From: Terriglobales bacterium
GTDB taxonomy: Bacteria > Acidobacteriota > Terriglobia > Terriglobales > Acidobacteriaceae
DNA: 64,000 nucleotides
Direction of reading: 5' to 3'
Assembly (NCBI GenBank): GCA_025934735.1
Contig: JAICWP010000015.1
Location: 57,373 to 121,372, forward strand
Shown here: in pieces, positions 9,510 to 17,190 of the stretch
How the letters are laid out: each line of letters opens with the position of its first letter
Numbering within the stretch: the stretch's first letter is position 1
Position numbers and translations under genes: made by a program
Notes under the pieces: generated by a model
Databases searched by the model: none
Told to the model about the DNA's origin: nothing
Seen by the model: the letters and a program-made list of their open reading frames with translations, nothing else

Positions 9510-10475
9510 TTACGGTTCTTCGTCAGGCGGACCGGCAGCCCCGGCAAGATCCTGAGGCTTGATCTTCTCGGTATTGAACTTGGCCGCGCGCTCGCGCATG
9601 GTCTTCAGAACTTCCTCCAGCGGAGGCGGCTCGCCCTTGATCCAACGCAAGGGATTGATGCGCGCCACCACAAAGGCACGCAAATAGGGACTGACCAGGC
9701 CGCGCTCCTTGAGCTTTTTCACCGCGGCGGAAACTTTTTCCTCCAGGTCGAGCACCATGGCTGCACGCTTCTCGTGAAGTTTGATGGCGGCGCGCAGCGG
9801 CTCATCGCTTAACGTTTCAAGCCGACGAAGAATAGGGTGATAAGCACCCCCGCCGAATCGCCGCAGACGCTCGTAGCACACTCCCAAAGTAACGAAAGCG
9901 GCCTCGTCCAAATAGAAGGCAAATTGCGACTCCGGGCGCGAAGAATCGTCTTCCAGCAGCCCGCGGTAGATGCGAATCACCTCCAACGACTTCTCTTTCA
10001 AGTTGTGCGCTTTTTCGGTATTCAGAGCGAGGATCTGCCAGGCCACCTCAGGCTCGGCAACGATCAAAGCAGCAATGGATTTGGCGCCCAGGCGGCGCAT
10101 CGCTTCCAGACGATGGCGGCCATTGGGAGTCCAGAAACCAGCGCCGTTGGGCGCGACAACGGCGATCACAGGATCGAGAAAGCGCCCGGTACGGTTAATG
10201 ACGTCGGCAAGGCGCTTATGGTGAGCGTCGGAAAGGTCGCGCTGAAAGGGAGTGGGCTCGATGGCGCCGATGGGCAGAATCGCGAGCAGCACAGGGTGGG
10301 CGCCGAGTGGTTCTTTATATGTGCCCACGACGCAGCCGCCAGTCTTTTCCACCAGGTCCGAGGCAGAACTCGCCGGTCCTTCCAATTTTTCCAGGCGACA
10401 TTCCCCGGCGGTCAGGCCCTTGGTGCCGGGCTTAGCTTTGCGGGGACGCCGCCGCGCAGGTGCACGTTTCGCCAT
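9510..10475 (-). CDS. ParB/Srx-like domain protein
   Basis: About 321 residues. A basic, Arg/Lys/Pro-rich N-terminus precedes a ParB-like domain (about 65-150): IEPTPFQR, then VIAVVAPNG, then TPNGRHRLEAMRRLGAKSI, which is the GxRRxxA-like nucleotide-binding box of the ParB/sulfiredoxin superfamily. A helical C-terminal half follows. ParB-like proteins bind CTP or DNA, or act as nucleases; no parA partner or parS-like cluster is visible nearby, so a chromosome-segregation role is not supported. The ATG at 10475 gives a better N-terminus than the in-frame TTG at 10502. It is convergent with the nitrilase-fold gene (9 bp apart). Confidence 0.75.
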   Translation of the reverse strand: MAKRAPARRRPRKAKPGTKGLTAGECRLEKLEGPASSASDLVEKTGGCVVGTYKEPLGAHPVLLAILPIGAIEPTPFQRDLSDAHHKRLADVINRTGRFLDPVIAVVAPNGAGFWTPNGRHRLEAMRRLGAKSIAALIVAEPEVAWQILALNTEKAHNLKEKSLEVIRIYRGLLEDDSSRPESQFAFYLDEAAFVTLGVCYERLRRFGGGAYHPILRRLETLSDEPLRAAIKLHEKRAAMVLDLEEKVSAAVKKLKERGLVSPYLRAFVVARINPLRWIKGEPPPLEEVLKTMRERAAKFNTEKIKPQDLAGAAGPPDEEP

Positions 10476-10530
10476 GGGCAAGCATTGTACTCGCCAGCTC
10501 AACTGAGTGTGTCGAAGGAGGGCCCAGCCG

Positions 10531-11370
10531 CTAGCGTCGGGCGGCGAGCGTATCTTTATCTTTTTTAAGCAGATTGGCCGCCTGCGCCAGGGTCAGGTGG
10601 TCAGGTACCCGCTGGTAGTCGGAGCGAATGTCTTTCTCATGCACGGCGATAGTTTTGAAGAACAGCGCTTTGCCGTTCATCTGGACATTCATGTAGGTGA
10701 CATCCCAATAGCCGGGGGCAAACTCGGTTTGCTTCACTTCGAAGGTGCCCCCCTTATCAAGGTGGCCGAGCAGGCCGGCGGCGAATTTTACTTCCTGGTT
10801 GAGGTGGCCGTTTATCTCGACCAGTCGCTGCTTCCACACATTGAGCCAGAGCGAGCCCACCATATCGTGGAACACCGCCGCTTTTCGCGAGTTGGGATGA
10901 AAATTCGGGTTCGGCCGGAAATTGAGCTTTACCAGGTCGCCGCTGCGGCCGGCGTAAGTGTAGAGGAAGGCGTCCGGCAGCATCTTCATGAGATCCTGCG
11001 CCTGGCTCACATCATTGCGAATGGCCTGCCAATCCTTGCGCTGCTCATCGGGGTCCGAAAGCAGCTTCTGAATACGCTGATTGTCTTTCGCCCGCTCCTG
11101 CGTGGTTAGCGGACGACCGTTTATAGCCAACAGTCGCCGTACCCAGCCCTGGGGAGTCTCGATGATCTCCTCAGTTCGGGTACCGGTGGCAGGCTGAGTT
11201 TCCTGCAAGCGGAACATCCAGTGGCTGTGATCCTGGTCTTCGGCCTGCAACTCGTAGGCGATAACCCGCTGTACCAAGTGATTGGCGGGGACCTGCTGCC
11301 CCGCTTGGCCTGGAATGGCCGAAAAAAACAGAGCCACCGAAATAAGACTTCGCCAGACTGCACGTCCCAT
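10531..11370 (-). CDS. Exported hypothetical protein
   Basis: About 279 residues. The ATG at 11370 begins a typical signal peptide (MGRAVWRSLISVALFF, likely cut after PGQA). The upstream in-frame extension to 11550 runs through a decayed histidine-kinase end and is not used. The mature protein is soluble, with WMFRLQETQPATGTRTEE and a C-terminal half rich in beta-strand patterns (FEVKQTEFAPGYWDVTYMNV). It resembles exported proteins of unknown function common in Acidobacteriota; I recognise no catalytic motif. It lies 55 bp upstream of the ParB-like gene on the same strand and could be cotranscribed. Confidence 0.65.
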   Translation of the reverse strand: MGRAVWRSLISVALFFSAIPGQAGQQVPANHLVQRVIAYELQAEDQDHSHWMFRLQETQPATGTRTEEIIETPQGWVRRLLAINGRPLTTQERAKDNQRIQKLLSDPDEQRKDWQAIRNDVSQAQDLMKMLPDAFLYTYAGRSGDLVKLNFRPNPNFHPNSRKAAVFHDMVGSLWLNVWKQRLVEINGHLNQEVKFAAGLLGHLDKGGTFEVKQTEFAPGYWDVTYMNVQMNGKALFFKTIAVHEKDIRSDYQRVPDHLTLAQAANLLKKDKDTLAARR

Positions 11371-11417
11371 AGTGCACTTAGACGAAGTCACTCGAGCCCG
11401 TGTTGCCGGGCGTAAGG

Positions 11418-11513
11418 TCAACCGGCAGAAGCAGCTGTGGGCACGCGAAGAGTGAAATAGAAGACCGAGCCCTGCCCGAGTTGGCTGGTCACATTGATTG
11501 TGCCCCCGTGAGC
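11418..11513 (-). pseudogene. Remnant of a histidine kinase C-terminus
   Basis: On the minus strand 31 codons read AHGGTINVTSQLGQGSVFYF, then TLRVPTAASAG and a stop. This is the G2-box end of a HATPase_c domain (HGGxIxVxSxxGxGSxFxFxLP). An in-frame stop lies two codons upstream, so only this scrap of a sensor kinase remains. It points to deletion of a two-component system gene at this site; a response-regulator gene survives at 12021-12500. Confidence 0.6.
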
Positions 11514-11559
11514 ACGTCAGTGCGCGGGGCTTCGCTCCACGGATTACCATTAAAGGCCT

Positions 11560-11883
11560 CTACCGGCCATCCCTGCCGTGGTCATCGCGGTCCCGCCGCT
11601 GGTAATCACGGTCCCGGTGATCGCGATTGCGGGTTCTGTACGCATCACCATCACGGTCTCGGTCCTGGCTGCGGTAGTTCCTATCGTTATCGTTACGATA
11701 GTAGCTGCCGTTGCGATAGCCGTTGTTCCGGGCACCGTCATCATCGCGGCTCTGGCGCTGGCTATAGACCGTCCGGTTGTTATTGTCGCGGTCTCTGGCC
11801 CAGCCCTGGTCCTGTGCGAACAAACCACCGGTAAGCCCAATTGCCAGTGCGGCGGCTGCCAATATCCATTTAAAGCGCTTCAT
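11560..11883 (-). CDS. Exported Asp/Arg/Asn-rich low-complexity protein
   Basis: About 107 residues. GGAGG sits a few bases before the ATG at 11883, which begins a signal peptide (KRFKWILAAAALAIGLTGG, cut after LFAQ). The mature part is a polyampholyte of RD, DRD and NDN repeats with scattered Tyr. It has no hydrophobic core and is probably disordered. A protein of similar style lies at 47929-48387. Function unknown; such proteins are frequent in Acidobacteriota. Confidence 0.65.
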   Translation of the reverse strand: MKRFKWILAAAALAIGLTGGLFAQDQGWARDRDNNNRTVYSQRQSRDDDGARNNGYRNGSYYRNDNDRNYRSQDRDRDGDAYRTRNRDHRDRDYQRRDRDDHGRDGR

Positions 11884-12020
11884 ATGGCCCTCCAGTTTTC
11901 TCTCGATCTCTTGCTCTTGCCACACGATTGGATGAAACACGCCAGCGGCGGAACGTAACAATTGGTCAAGGAAATGTTAAGTGTTGTAAAGAAGCCCTGA
12001 GGAGGCGCGATTGGGAGGCG

Positions 12021-12500
12021 CTAGGGCCGGCGCTTCTGGCGGCAACGCTTGAGCAGTCGCTTGGAGTTGGCGAGCCCGTGGGAACGCCTAACGCGACTCT
12101 TCGACGCACTGCCGTCTTCAGCCTGCGCGGGAGTACTTTTTGGGGTGGTCAGCCGCGCCACTTCCTTCAGGAGAACGTCGGGTGGGCTGCCTTTGGAAAC
12201 GAAACCGTCCACACTCGCCATGAGCGCTTCGGGCACTTGCCCGGGGAAACCGGAGAACAAAAGGATGGGAATCTCAGGGTGGCGGCTACGGAGTTCTTTG
12301 GCAACCTCGCCTCCGTCCATTCCCGGCATCTGAAAATCAAGAACGACCAGGTCAATCCGCTCCTGGCTGACAATCTCCAGCCCGGCGGGACCATTCTCTG
12401 CGGTGAAGACGCGGAAGTCTCGCGATTCGAGTATCGCCTTACGGATGGCGAGGCCTAAGACATTGTCGTCAATGCACAGGACGGCAGGAAAATGGGACAC
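12021..12500 (-). CDS. Single-domain response regulator with basic C-terminal tail
   Basis: About 159 residues. A receiver domain covers roughly 1-120: acidic pair in VLCIDDN, phospho-acceptor Asp in DLVVLDFQMPGMDG, Ser in LLFSGFP and Lys in GFVSKGSP. The tail (KSRVRRSHGLANSKRLLKR) is strongly basic with no recognisable output domain. GGGGAG placed 7 bases upstream supports the GTG start at 12500 rather than the longer frame to 12560. The cognate kinase is not next to it, although a kinase remnant lies at 11418-11513. It probably signals by protein contact; the pathway is unknown. Confidence 0.8.
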   Translation of the reverse strand: MSHFPAVLCIDDNVLGLAIRKAILESRDFRVFTAENGPAGLEIVSQERIDLVVLDFQMPGMDGGEVAKELRSRHPEIPILLFSGFPGQVPEALMASVDGFVSKGSPPDVLLKEVARLTTPKSTPAQAEDGSASKSRVRRSHGLANSKRLLKRCRQKRRP

Positions 12501-12553
12501 GCTTAGGCTCCCCAGGTTACCGTGACTGTAAGCTGGAGCAAGACTTAGGTCAA

Positions 12554-12570
12554 TGCCCAAAAATTGGGCA
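12554..12570. promoter_or_regulatory. Perfect palindrome in a divergent control region
   Basis: TGCCCAA at 12554-12560 and TTGGGCA at 12564-12570 form an exact inverted repeat around AAA. It lies between the divergent response-regulator gene (minus) and the lysine-rich protein gene (plus). It could be an operator or the first of two tandem hairpins. Confidence 0.4.
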
Positions 12571-12594
12571 GGAGGTCACAAAACCTCCTTTATT
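12570..12594 (+). terminator. Terminator-like hairpin in the leader of the lysine-rich protein gene
   Basis: AGGAGGT (12570-12576) pairs exactly with ACCTCCT (12583-12589) over a 6-base loop and is followed by TTATTTG. It starts on the last base of the preceding palindrome, so two hairpins are stacked. No plus-strand gene ends just upstream, so an attenuator in the leader of the gene at 12731 is possible. Confidence 0.35.
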
Positions 12595-12730
12595 TGCCTG
12601 GTTTTGCACAATCGGAGGCCAGCCTCGCGGCCATTCTTGTGGAGCGCGGACGTGCCGATACACCCATTCCCTTTCGTTACTTGTAGGCCATGGCGGTCCA
12701 CTGCACAATCTCCCGGAACTGGAGGGAGTT

Positions 12731-13222
12731 ATGAATAAAACGGTCAGAACCACTTTAAGTCTTTGCCTTGGTATGGCCCTTTTGAGCGCAGTGGCCCTGG
12801 CCGGGGTTGACGGAACTGCCGCCAAGAAGGACAACAAGGATCAGAAGGAACATCACAGTCGGCTAGCCAAGGCGGCATTCTGGCGCCATCACAAGAACGA
12901 GAAAAACTCCGTTAAGCCTCAAGCCCGGCAGTCGCAATCAAAAAAGGCCTCGGTTGACGCGGCAAAAAGCAAGCCAAAGCCGGTAAAGCAGGCCAGCAGC
13001 AAGCATGTCCACAAGAATGCGGAGCAGGTCAGCAAGCTGAGGAAGTCTCCGGCCAAGAAATCGCAGGCTCACAAGGTTGCCAGCGCCCACAAGGTGGCGA
13101 AAACGGCACCCAAGCAGCACGCCGCTAATACTCGCAAGCCAGTGAAGCAGCACACGACGGCGAAGAAGTCGAAGCCGCAAGAAAAGACGCAAACGCGCAC
13201 CACGGCTTCACTTAACAAGTAA
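12731..13222 (+). CDS. Exported Lys/Ala-rich basic protein
   Basis: 163 residues. GGAGGG precedes the ATG, and a signal peptide (TTLSLCLGMALLSAVALA) leads. The mature part is dominated by Lys, Ala, Ser, Gln, His and Pro (for example SPAKKSQAHKVASAHKVAKT), with no hydrophobic core. It resembles histone H1-like tails in composition but is exported. It may bind nucleic acid, polyanionic polysaccharide or the cell envelope; none of this is shown. A strong terminator follows at 13257. Confidence 0.65.
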   Translation: MNKTVRTTLSLCLGMALLSAVALAGVDGTAAKKDNKDQKEHHSRLAKAAFWRHHKNEKNSVKPQARQSQSKKASVDAAKSKPKPVKQASSKHVHKNAEQVSKLRKSPAKKSQAHKVASAHKVAKTAPKQHAANTRKPVKQHTTAKKSKPQEKTQTRTTASLNK

Positions 13223-13256
13223 GCTGGCCGTCGAAGAAATCAAATACGGATCGGGC

Positions 13257-13285
13257 AAGGGGGACAGCTGTTAAGTCCCCCTTTT
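13257..13285 (+). terminator. Rho-independent terminator
   Basis: AAGGGGGAC (13257-13265) pairs exactly with GTCCCCCTT (13275-13283) over a 9-base loop, followed by T residues. It lies 35 bases after the stop of the lysine-rich protein gene. Confidence 0.8.
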
Positions 13286-13443
13286 CGCTTTCAGGCCACA
13301 GCTCGGTTCCCGGTCTCGGGCAAGCGCACGGCCGGCTCGCCACTAATAGCCATTCCCTTCCCACCCCTCTGGACAGACGGTGCCGCATTACCCGATACTC
13401 CGGAACTGAGCCGGAACTTCCGAATTTCTTCAGAGGTAAACCA

Positions 13444-14682
13444 TTGAGGCATGGCGGATTTGTGTTGCTGCTTTGCGGCGTACTGCTGTGCGCCGGCGGG
13501 GCACTGGGACAGACGGGCAGTCTGAAGTCATTTTATGAAGCCGGCCTGAAGCGAAACGGCATTGTCGGCAGCCGCCTGGTGCTGCTCGACGGCGCCAAGA
13601 TGGTTTTTGAGGATTCCTATGGATACGCCCGCCTCAGCACCCGGCAACCGGTGGACGAGAATACAGCTTTTCACTGGGCTTCGATCACGAAGACTTTTAC
13701 GGCGATCGCCATTATGCAACTGCGCGATCACGGCCGGTTGAAGCTGGACGATCCTGTGGTCAAATACATTCCGGAACTGGCCGCGGTCCATGATGCCTGG
13801 GGACCAGTGACTGCCATTACTATTCGCCACTTGCTTACCCACAGCAGCGGCTTCCGCAACCCTACCTGGCCCTGGAGCGGAGATCAGCGCTGGTACCCCT
13901 TTGAGCCGACGCATTGGTCGCAAATTGTCGCCATGCTGCCTTACACCCAGGTAGAGTTCACGCCCGGCGCGCACTACAGCTACTCCAATTTGGGCTACGT
14001 GTTTCTGGGGCAGATCATCGAGCGACTGAGCGGCGACGATTACGAGGTGTATGTGGACAAGAACGTCCTCAAGCCGCTCCAGATGTACAACAGCTACTTC
14101 GATAAGGCGCCGTATCATCTATTGAAGTACCGCTCCGCCAGCTATGAGTTGAAGGGTGGCAAAATGACGGAGCTGCCCTTTGACTTTGACACGGGAATAA
14201 CCGTCTCCAATGGCGGCCTGAACGCCCCGTTATCTGACATGGTGAAATACCTGAAGTTTCTTCTGGGCGAGCCTGCCGGGACACCGATTTACGATGAGGT
14301 GCTGAAACGGGCTTCACTCCAGGAAATGTTCCAACCGCAGCTTAAGACAGTTGCTTCGCCGGGTGATCCTGCCAACGGCCCCGACGAGAAGGACTCCATG
14401 GGCCTGGGAGTGTTCGTGCGGCGAGACGGGCGACACCAACTTATCGGGCACGCGGGAGAACAAAACGGTTTCATCAGCCATTTCTACATGGATCCCGAAT
14501 CACGCCGCGCCTACATCGTGGCCTATAACACCGCGGCTTATGATGCAGGACAGAACACGCAGGTGTTCGATCGCGAGTTGCGCGACTATTTGGTCCAGCA
14601 TTTTTGGGGGACTCAACCAGGCAGTGATGTGGCTCCTTTTCCGTTCAAGATCTTGAAGAGCTCAGCGCGGCTTCGACGATAG
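13444..14682 (+). CDS. Exported serine hydrolase of the class C beta-lactamase / DD-peptidase fold
   Basis: 412 residues. GAGGT is well spaced for a TTG start at 13444; a signal peptide follows (VLLLCGVLLCAGGALGQ). Catalytic motifs are SITK (S80, K83), YSN (Y180-N182) and HAG (336-338), the set of the beta-lactamase-related serine hydrolase family (penicillin-binding protein 4*/EstB group). Members cleave D-amino-acid peptides, esters or beta-lactams in the periplasm; I cannot choose among these. It is monocistronic: upstream is a terminator, downstream a tRNA promoter. Confidence 0.88.
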   Translation: MRHGGFVLLLCGVLLCAGGALGQTGSLKSFYEAGLKRNGIVGSRLVLLDGAKMVFEDSYGYARLSTRQPVDENTAFHWASITKTFTAIAIMQLRDHGRLKLDDPVVKYIPELAAVHDAWGPVTAITIRHLLTHSSGFRNPTWPWSGDQRWYPFEPTHWSQIVAMLPYTQVEFTPGAHYSYSNLGYVFLGQIIERLSGDDYEVYVDKNVLKPLQMYNSYFDKAPYHLLKYRSASYELKGGKMTELPFDFDTGITVSNGGLNAPLSDMVKYLKFLLGEPAGTPIYDEVLKRASLQEMFQPQLKTVASPGDPANGPDEKDSMGLGVFVRRDGRHQLIGHAGEQNGFISHFYMDPESRRAYIVAYNTAAYDAGQNTQVFDRELRDYLVQHFWGTQPGSDVAPFPFKILKSSARLRR

Positions 14683-14745
14683 CGAGTTCGGTCTGGCGGC
14701 GCCCAAAAATCGTGTCCTTGAGCGGGGCGAAATCGTAGTCATTGT

Positions 14746-14751
14746 TATAAT
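14746..14751 (+). promoter_or_regulatory. -10 element for tRNA-His
   Basis: A perfect TATAAT lies 11 bases before the first tRNA base, as expected for a tRNA promoter. No clear -35 is seen at 17 bases; TTGAGC at 14718 is 22 bases away. Confidence 0.45.
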
Positions 14752-14762
14752 TACCCAAGCGT

Positions 14763-14839
14763 GGTGGGAGTAGCTCAACTGGCAGAGCACCGGACTGTGG
14801 CTCCGGACGTTGTGGGTTCGATTCCCATCTCCCACCCCA
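14763..14839 (+). tRNA. tRNA-His (anticodon GTG)
   Basis: A full cloverleaf: acceptor GTGGGAG/CTCCCAC, D arm GCTC...GAGC, anticodon arm CCGGA-CTGTGGC-TCCGG with anticodon GTG, T arm GTGGG-TTCGATT-CCCAT, and encoded CCA at 14837-14839. G at 14763 faces discriminator C at 14836, the G-1:C73 pair that marks histidine tRNAs. Its last 23 bases are repeated at 17018-17040. Confidence 0.97.
14817..14839 (+). repeat. Left direct repeat (attL-like), 3' end of tRNA-His
   Basis: The T-loop to CCA end of tRNA-His, 23 bases starting TTCGATTCCC and ending CACCCCA, is identical to 17018-17040. tRNA 3' ends are the classic targets of tyrosine integrases. Confidence 0.8.
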
Positions 14840-14871
14840 GTTTTCAACCAATTAGCTAGGCTCACAATCCG

Positions 14872-15132
14872 CTAACAATCGGTTAGCGGAAAGGGCCTTG
14901 CGGACCACGGCAGACGCGGCCTTGCGCATGTCCTCGCTGCAGAATCGGTTACATTTTGTGTACCTTGCGCATTCCTGTCGCCTACATCCGCCATCGCTTG
15001 AAACTGGAAGCTTTGTCCCATCTGAGTGACTGAGGCATTCGATGGAGTCATGGAGACTGAGAAGACTTGTTTGGTAATAGAGTGACAGCTTGTCAACAGC
15101 AGCACAAAACCTGCAACCACGGCGAACTGCAA
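14872..15132 (-). pseudogene. Truncated Ig-like lipoprotein gene
   Basis: A TTG start at 15132 with AGAGG just upstream begins a lipoprotein signal (FAVVAGFVLLLTSC). Then comes FSVSMTPSNASVTQMGQSFQFQ, cut here as the strand order of a bacterial Ig-like (Big) domain common in Acidobacteriota surface proteins. After about 60 residues the frame turns into unrelated Cys/Arg-rich sequence and stops 33 bases from the tRNA-His repeat. The rest of the gene appears to have been lost, probably when the island formed. A genuine very small lipoprotein is the less likely alternative. Confidence 0.4.
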
Positions 15133-15320
15133 TTTCCTCTAACCGCGTGGTTACCCCCCTTCCCCCGGAATCCTAGGACAACGCCAGCAGGACTGATTCC
15201 GACGCTTCTTGAGTCTTGAAACTTTATAGGCTCGTGGGGCCGTTCTATGCACCTGCCCCACCACCCTCTGTGCGGGAAGGGCTGTAACAAATGGAAGAAA
15301 ACCTTTGTCATTGTTTACCG

Positions 15321-16895
15321 TCAAAAGCCATGATGCAGGTTGGAACGCAAAGTGAGTGAACCATCGGCGTTTAGCTTCTGGCGACAAGCCCATTGCACTG
15401 GGTAACGCATGCCTTTCACCTCGAGGTCCGCTCTGAGTTTCAAGCCTGCAAACTTTGTTCCTTGCGGCAATACAAATTGTGCCTGCCGGAGTTTTCCGGG
15501 CAAGGGATAGCCCGCATCCAAGCCTCCGCTCTTCAGAACTTTGCCGTCTTCGCTCTCCACCGTGACTCGCAGCACACCTGGGAGACCCGCGATGCCATCG
15601 TTGGCGAAGGCGATTATAAGTCCTAGAGAGCTGCCGTCTTCGTAGCTCCAGATCATTGACGGCCTTACGCGGTAGCCAATTCGACGATTGATCTGGTCGA
15701 ACGACTTGGGAAATGCCTGGTAATAGGCCAGCAGATTCTTGGCGCTGATGGCGTGAAAGTTCCAAAGCGACCAGAAGTTTGCCCCCACGTCGATCACGTG
15801 CGCAATCATGTTTTCTGTCGGTGATAGGCCTTCGTCTAAGGGAAACGAGTCTGGACTTTTCGCAGGGATCCCCTGCTCGAGCGCTGCGGCGATCCACGGC
15901 GGACGATTACTAAGGGTTTCGATCTGCTCGTTTTCAATGAAGATGGTGTCGCTACGAATCCAGTTGTAACTGCGAACCGTAAGATCGAGGACTTCGGAAT
16001 TGCCGACGCGACTGTAGTCGGGTTGGGTATTGGTCATTAAGGGCGTCTTCGTGAAGTGCTCCAACTGCACTTCCATCATTTTGACCCAAGTCCTCTCCGC
16101 AGTCTGGTAATCGGGGAAAGGAGTATTGAGGAAGGGCCAGGTGTGCCCCTCGCCCCAGAATCCGTAGAGAAAGGTGTCGACAAACTCGACCGCGGGGTTA
16201 CCATTGAATTCCGCTGCTAAAAGGCCCACCAGTTCACCGAATGCCTGCTGAAAGAAAGGATGATCAAAACGGGGCTGATAACGTGAATACTTATTTTCTA
16301 TAAAGCGCGCTGCCGCCTTCTTGTCTTTCTCATCAGGAATAAGGTCTACCGTCGGTACTTTGTCGAGAACGAAGTCCGGGAGCGCAGGCTGGTGCTTATA
16401 GTCGGGAGCGCTCATCTGAATGCGAAATCCGACCCGTTTGCTGTTTTTTTTGGCGAGATCGAAAACGAGCTTCACGTAATCCGGCAACTCTAGCCGCCCA
16501 GGTCGCGGTTGGACTTCTCGCCACGTCGGTCGGATGTAAAGCTGTTGCCCCAGGGGAAATCGAACCAAGTCCTCGATGGCCTGGGGAATGTTGTCCGATT
16601 TAATCTCTTCTGTGCCACTGTCGGCGGTAATGTATGTGATCAGTCCCTTGCCATAATTCGGCACGACTTCTTCTGACGGAGTCGTGGTCATGACCACGTC
16701 ATCATTGGGGATAAGCGCCTCGGGTGGATACTGTGGAAACGGCCCCTGATTGAGACGGTTGGTCACCGGAGGGCCAGAGCCAAAGTCGTATTTGTCCCAG
16801 TTGTGAGCGGGAACGAACCCTTGCGCTTTGGTGGTTCCAAGTTCAGCAGCCACTGCCAACGCAATACTGCTTTTCAGAAAATCTCTGCGCTGCAT
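15321..16895 (-). CDS. Tat-exported protein, putative TIM-barrel glycoside-hydrolase-like
   Basis: About 524 residues from ATG 16895 (AAGGA 10 bases upstream). It begins with a twin-arginine signal, QRRDFLKSSIALAVAAE. The body carries features of a (beta/alpha)8 sugar-processing enzyme: RPTWREVQPRPGRLEL, KRVGFRIQMSAP, VEFVDTFLYGFWGEGH with candidate acidic residues, and a C-terminal beta-sandwich (LRVTVESEDGKVL). It resembles proteins of the beta-galactosidase-like/DUF4832 type, but I cannot name a family with certainty. It is the only full gene inside the tRNA-His-bracketed segment and is probably a horizontally acquired cargo gene. Confidence 0.65.
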   Translation of the reverse strand: MQRRDFLKSSIALAVAAELGTTKAQGFVPAHNWDKYDFGSGPPVTNRLNQGPFPQYPPEALIPNDDVVMTTTPSEEVVPNYGKGLITYITADSGTEEIKSDNIPQAIEDLVRFPLGQQLYIRPTWREVQPRPGRLELPDYVKLVFDLAKKNSKRVGFRIQMSAPDYKHQPALPDFVLDKVPTVDLIPDEKDKKAAARFIENKYSRYQPRFDHPFFQQAFGELVGLLAAEFNGNPAVEFVDTFLYGFWGEGHTWPFLNTPFPDYQTAERTWVKMMEVQLEHFTKTPLMTNTQPDYSRVGNSEVLDLTVRSYNWIRSDTIFIENEQIETLSNRPPWIAAALEQGIPAKSPDSFPLDEGLSPTENMIAHVIDVGANFWSLWNFHAISAKNLLAYYQAFPKSFDQINRRIGYRVRPSMIWSYEDGSSLGLIIAFANDGIAGLPGVLRVTVESEDGKVLKSGGLDAGYPLPGKLRQAQFVLPQGTKFAGLKLRADLEVKGMRYPVQWACRQKLNADGSLTLRSNLHHGF

Positions 16896-17017
16896 CGAAG
16901 TTGTGTCCTTTCCATTGCATCTGAGTTCGCCGCACACCCGCCGGTGTTAAAGAGCTTTCGACGTGTTTGTGGCCCTTGCGTTCCGTCTAAGTATTTGAAA
17001 CTACGAATCGGCAGGCT

Positions 17018-17040
17018 TTCGATTCCCATCTCCCACCCCA
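17018..17040 (+). repeat. Right direct repeat (attR-like) of the tRNA-His 3' end
   Basis: 23 bases identical to 14817-14839. The 5' part of a tRNA is absent, so this is not a second tRNA gene but a duplicated target site. Confidence 0.8.
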
Positions 17041-17096
17041 AAACTCAGCCAAACTTGAGGGTGGTATCTACGGGTCTCCATTCCCGATTCATAAAT

Positions 17097-17126
17097 TGTA
17101 AGTAAAACTACCCGGGTTTTCTTACA
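17097..17126. promoter_or_regulatory. Operator-like inverted repeat upstream of araD
   Basis: TGTAAG at 17097-17102 and CTTACA at 17121-17126 are exact inverted arms. Inside them lie AAAAC and GTTTT around CCCGGG. The arms match half-sites used by LacI-family sugar regulators, although the spacing is wider than usual. The site is 65 bases upstream of the first gene of the pentose operon. No regulator gene lies next to it. Confidence 0.4.
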
Positions 17127-17190
17127 TTACCCGCTTGACCAGCGCCATGCGCTCGACCTAGCCTTTAGCCGCCCGGATGTTGGGAACGTC

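Larger units (their letters stand above)
14840..17040. mobile_element. Putative small genomic island at tRNA-His, no integrase
   Basis: The segment between the two 23-bp copies of the tRNA-His 3' end is 2.2 kb. It holds a truncated lipoprotein gene and a Tat-exported protein gene, both on the minus strand. No integrase or excisionase is visible, so it is either a remnant of a larger island or a passenger mobilised in trans. The intact tRNA lies at the left end, as usual after site-specific integration. Confidence 0.55.

Noticed and set aside
17018..17040. Possible second tRNA-His
   Set aside because: Only the T-loop to CCA end is present; no D or anticodon arm lies upstream. It is treated as a duplicated integration site.
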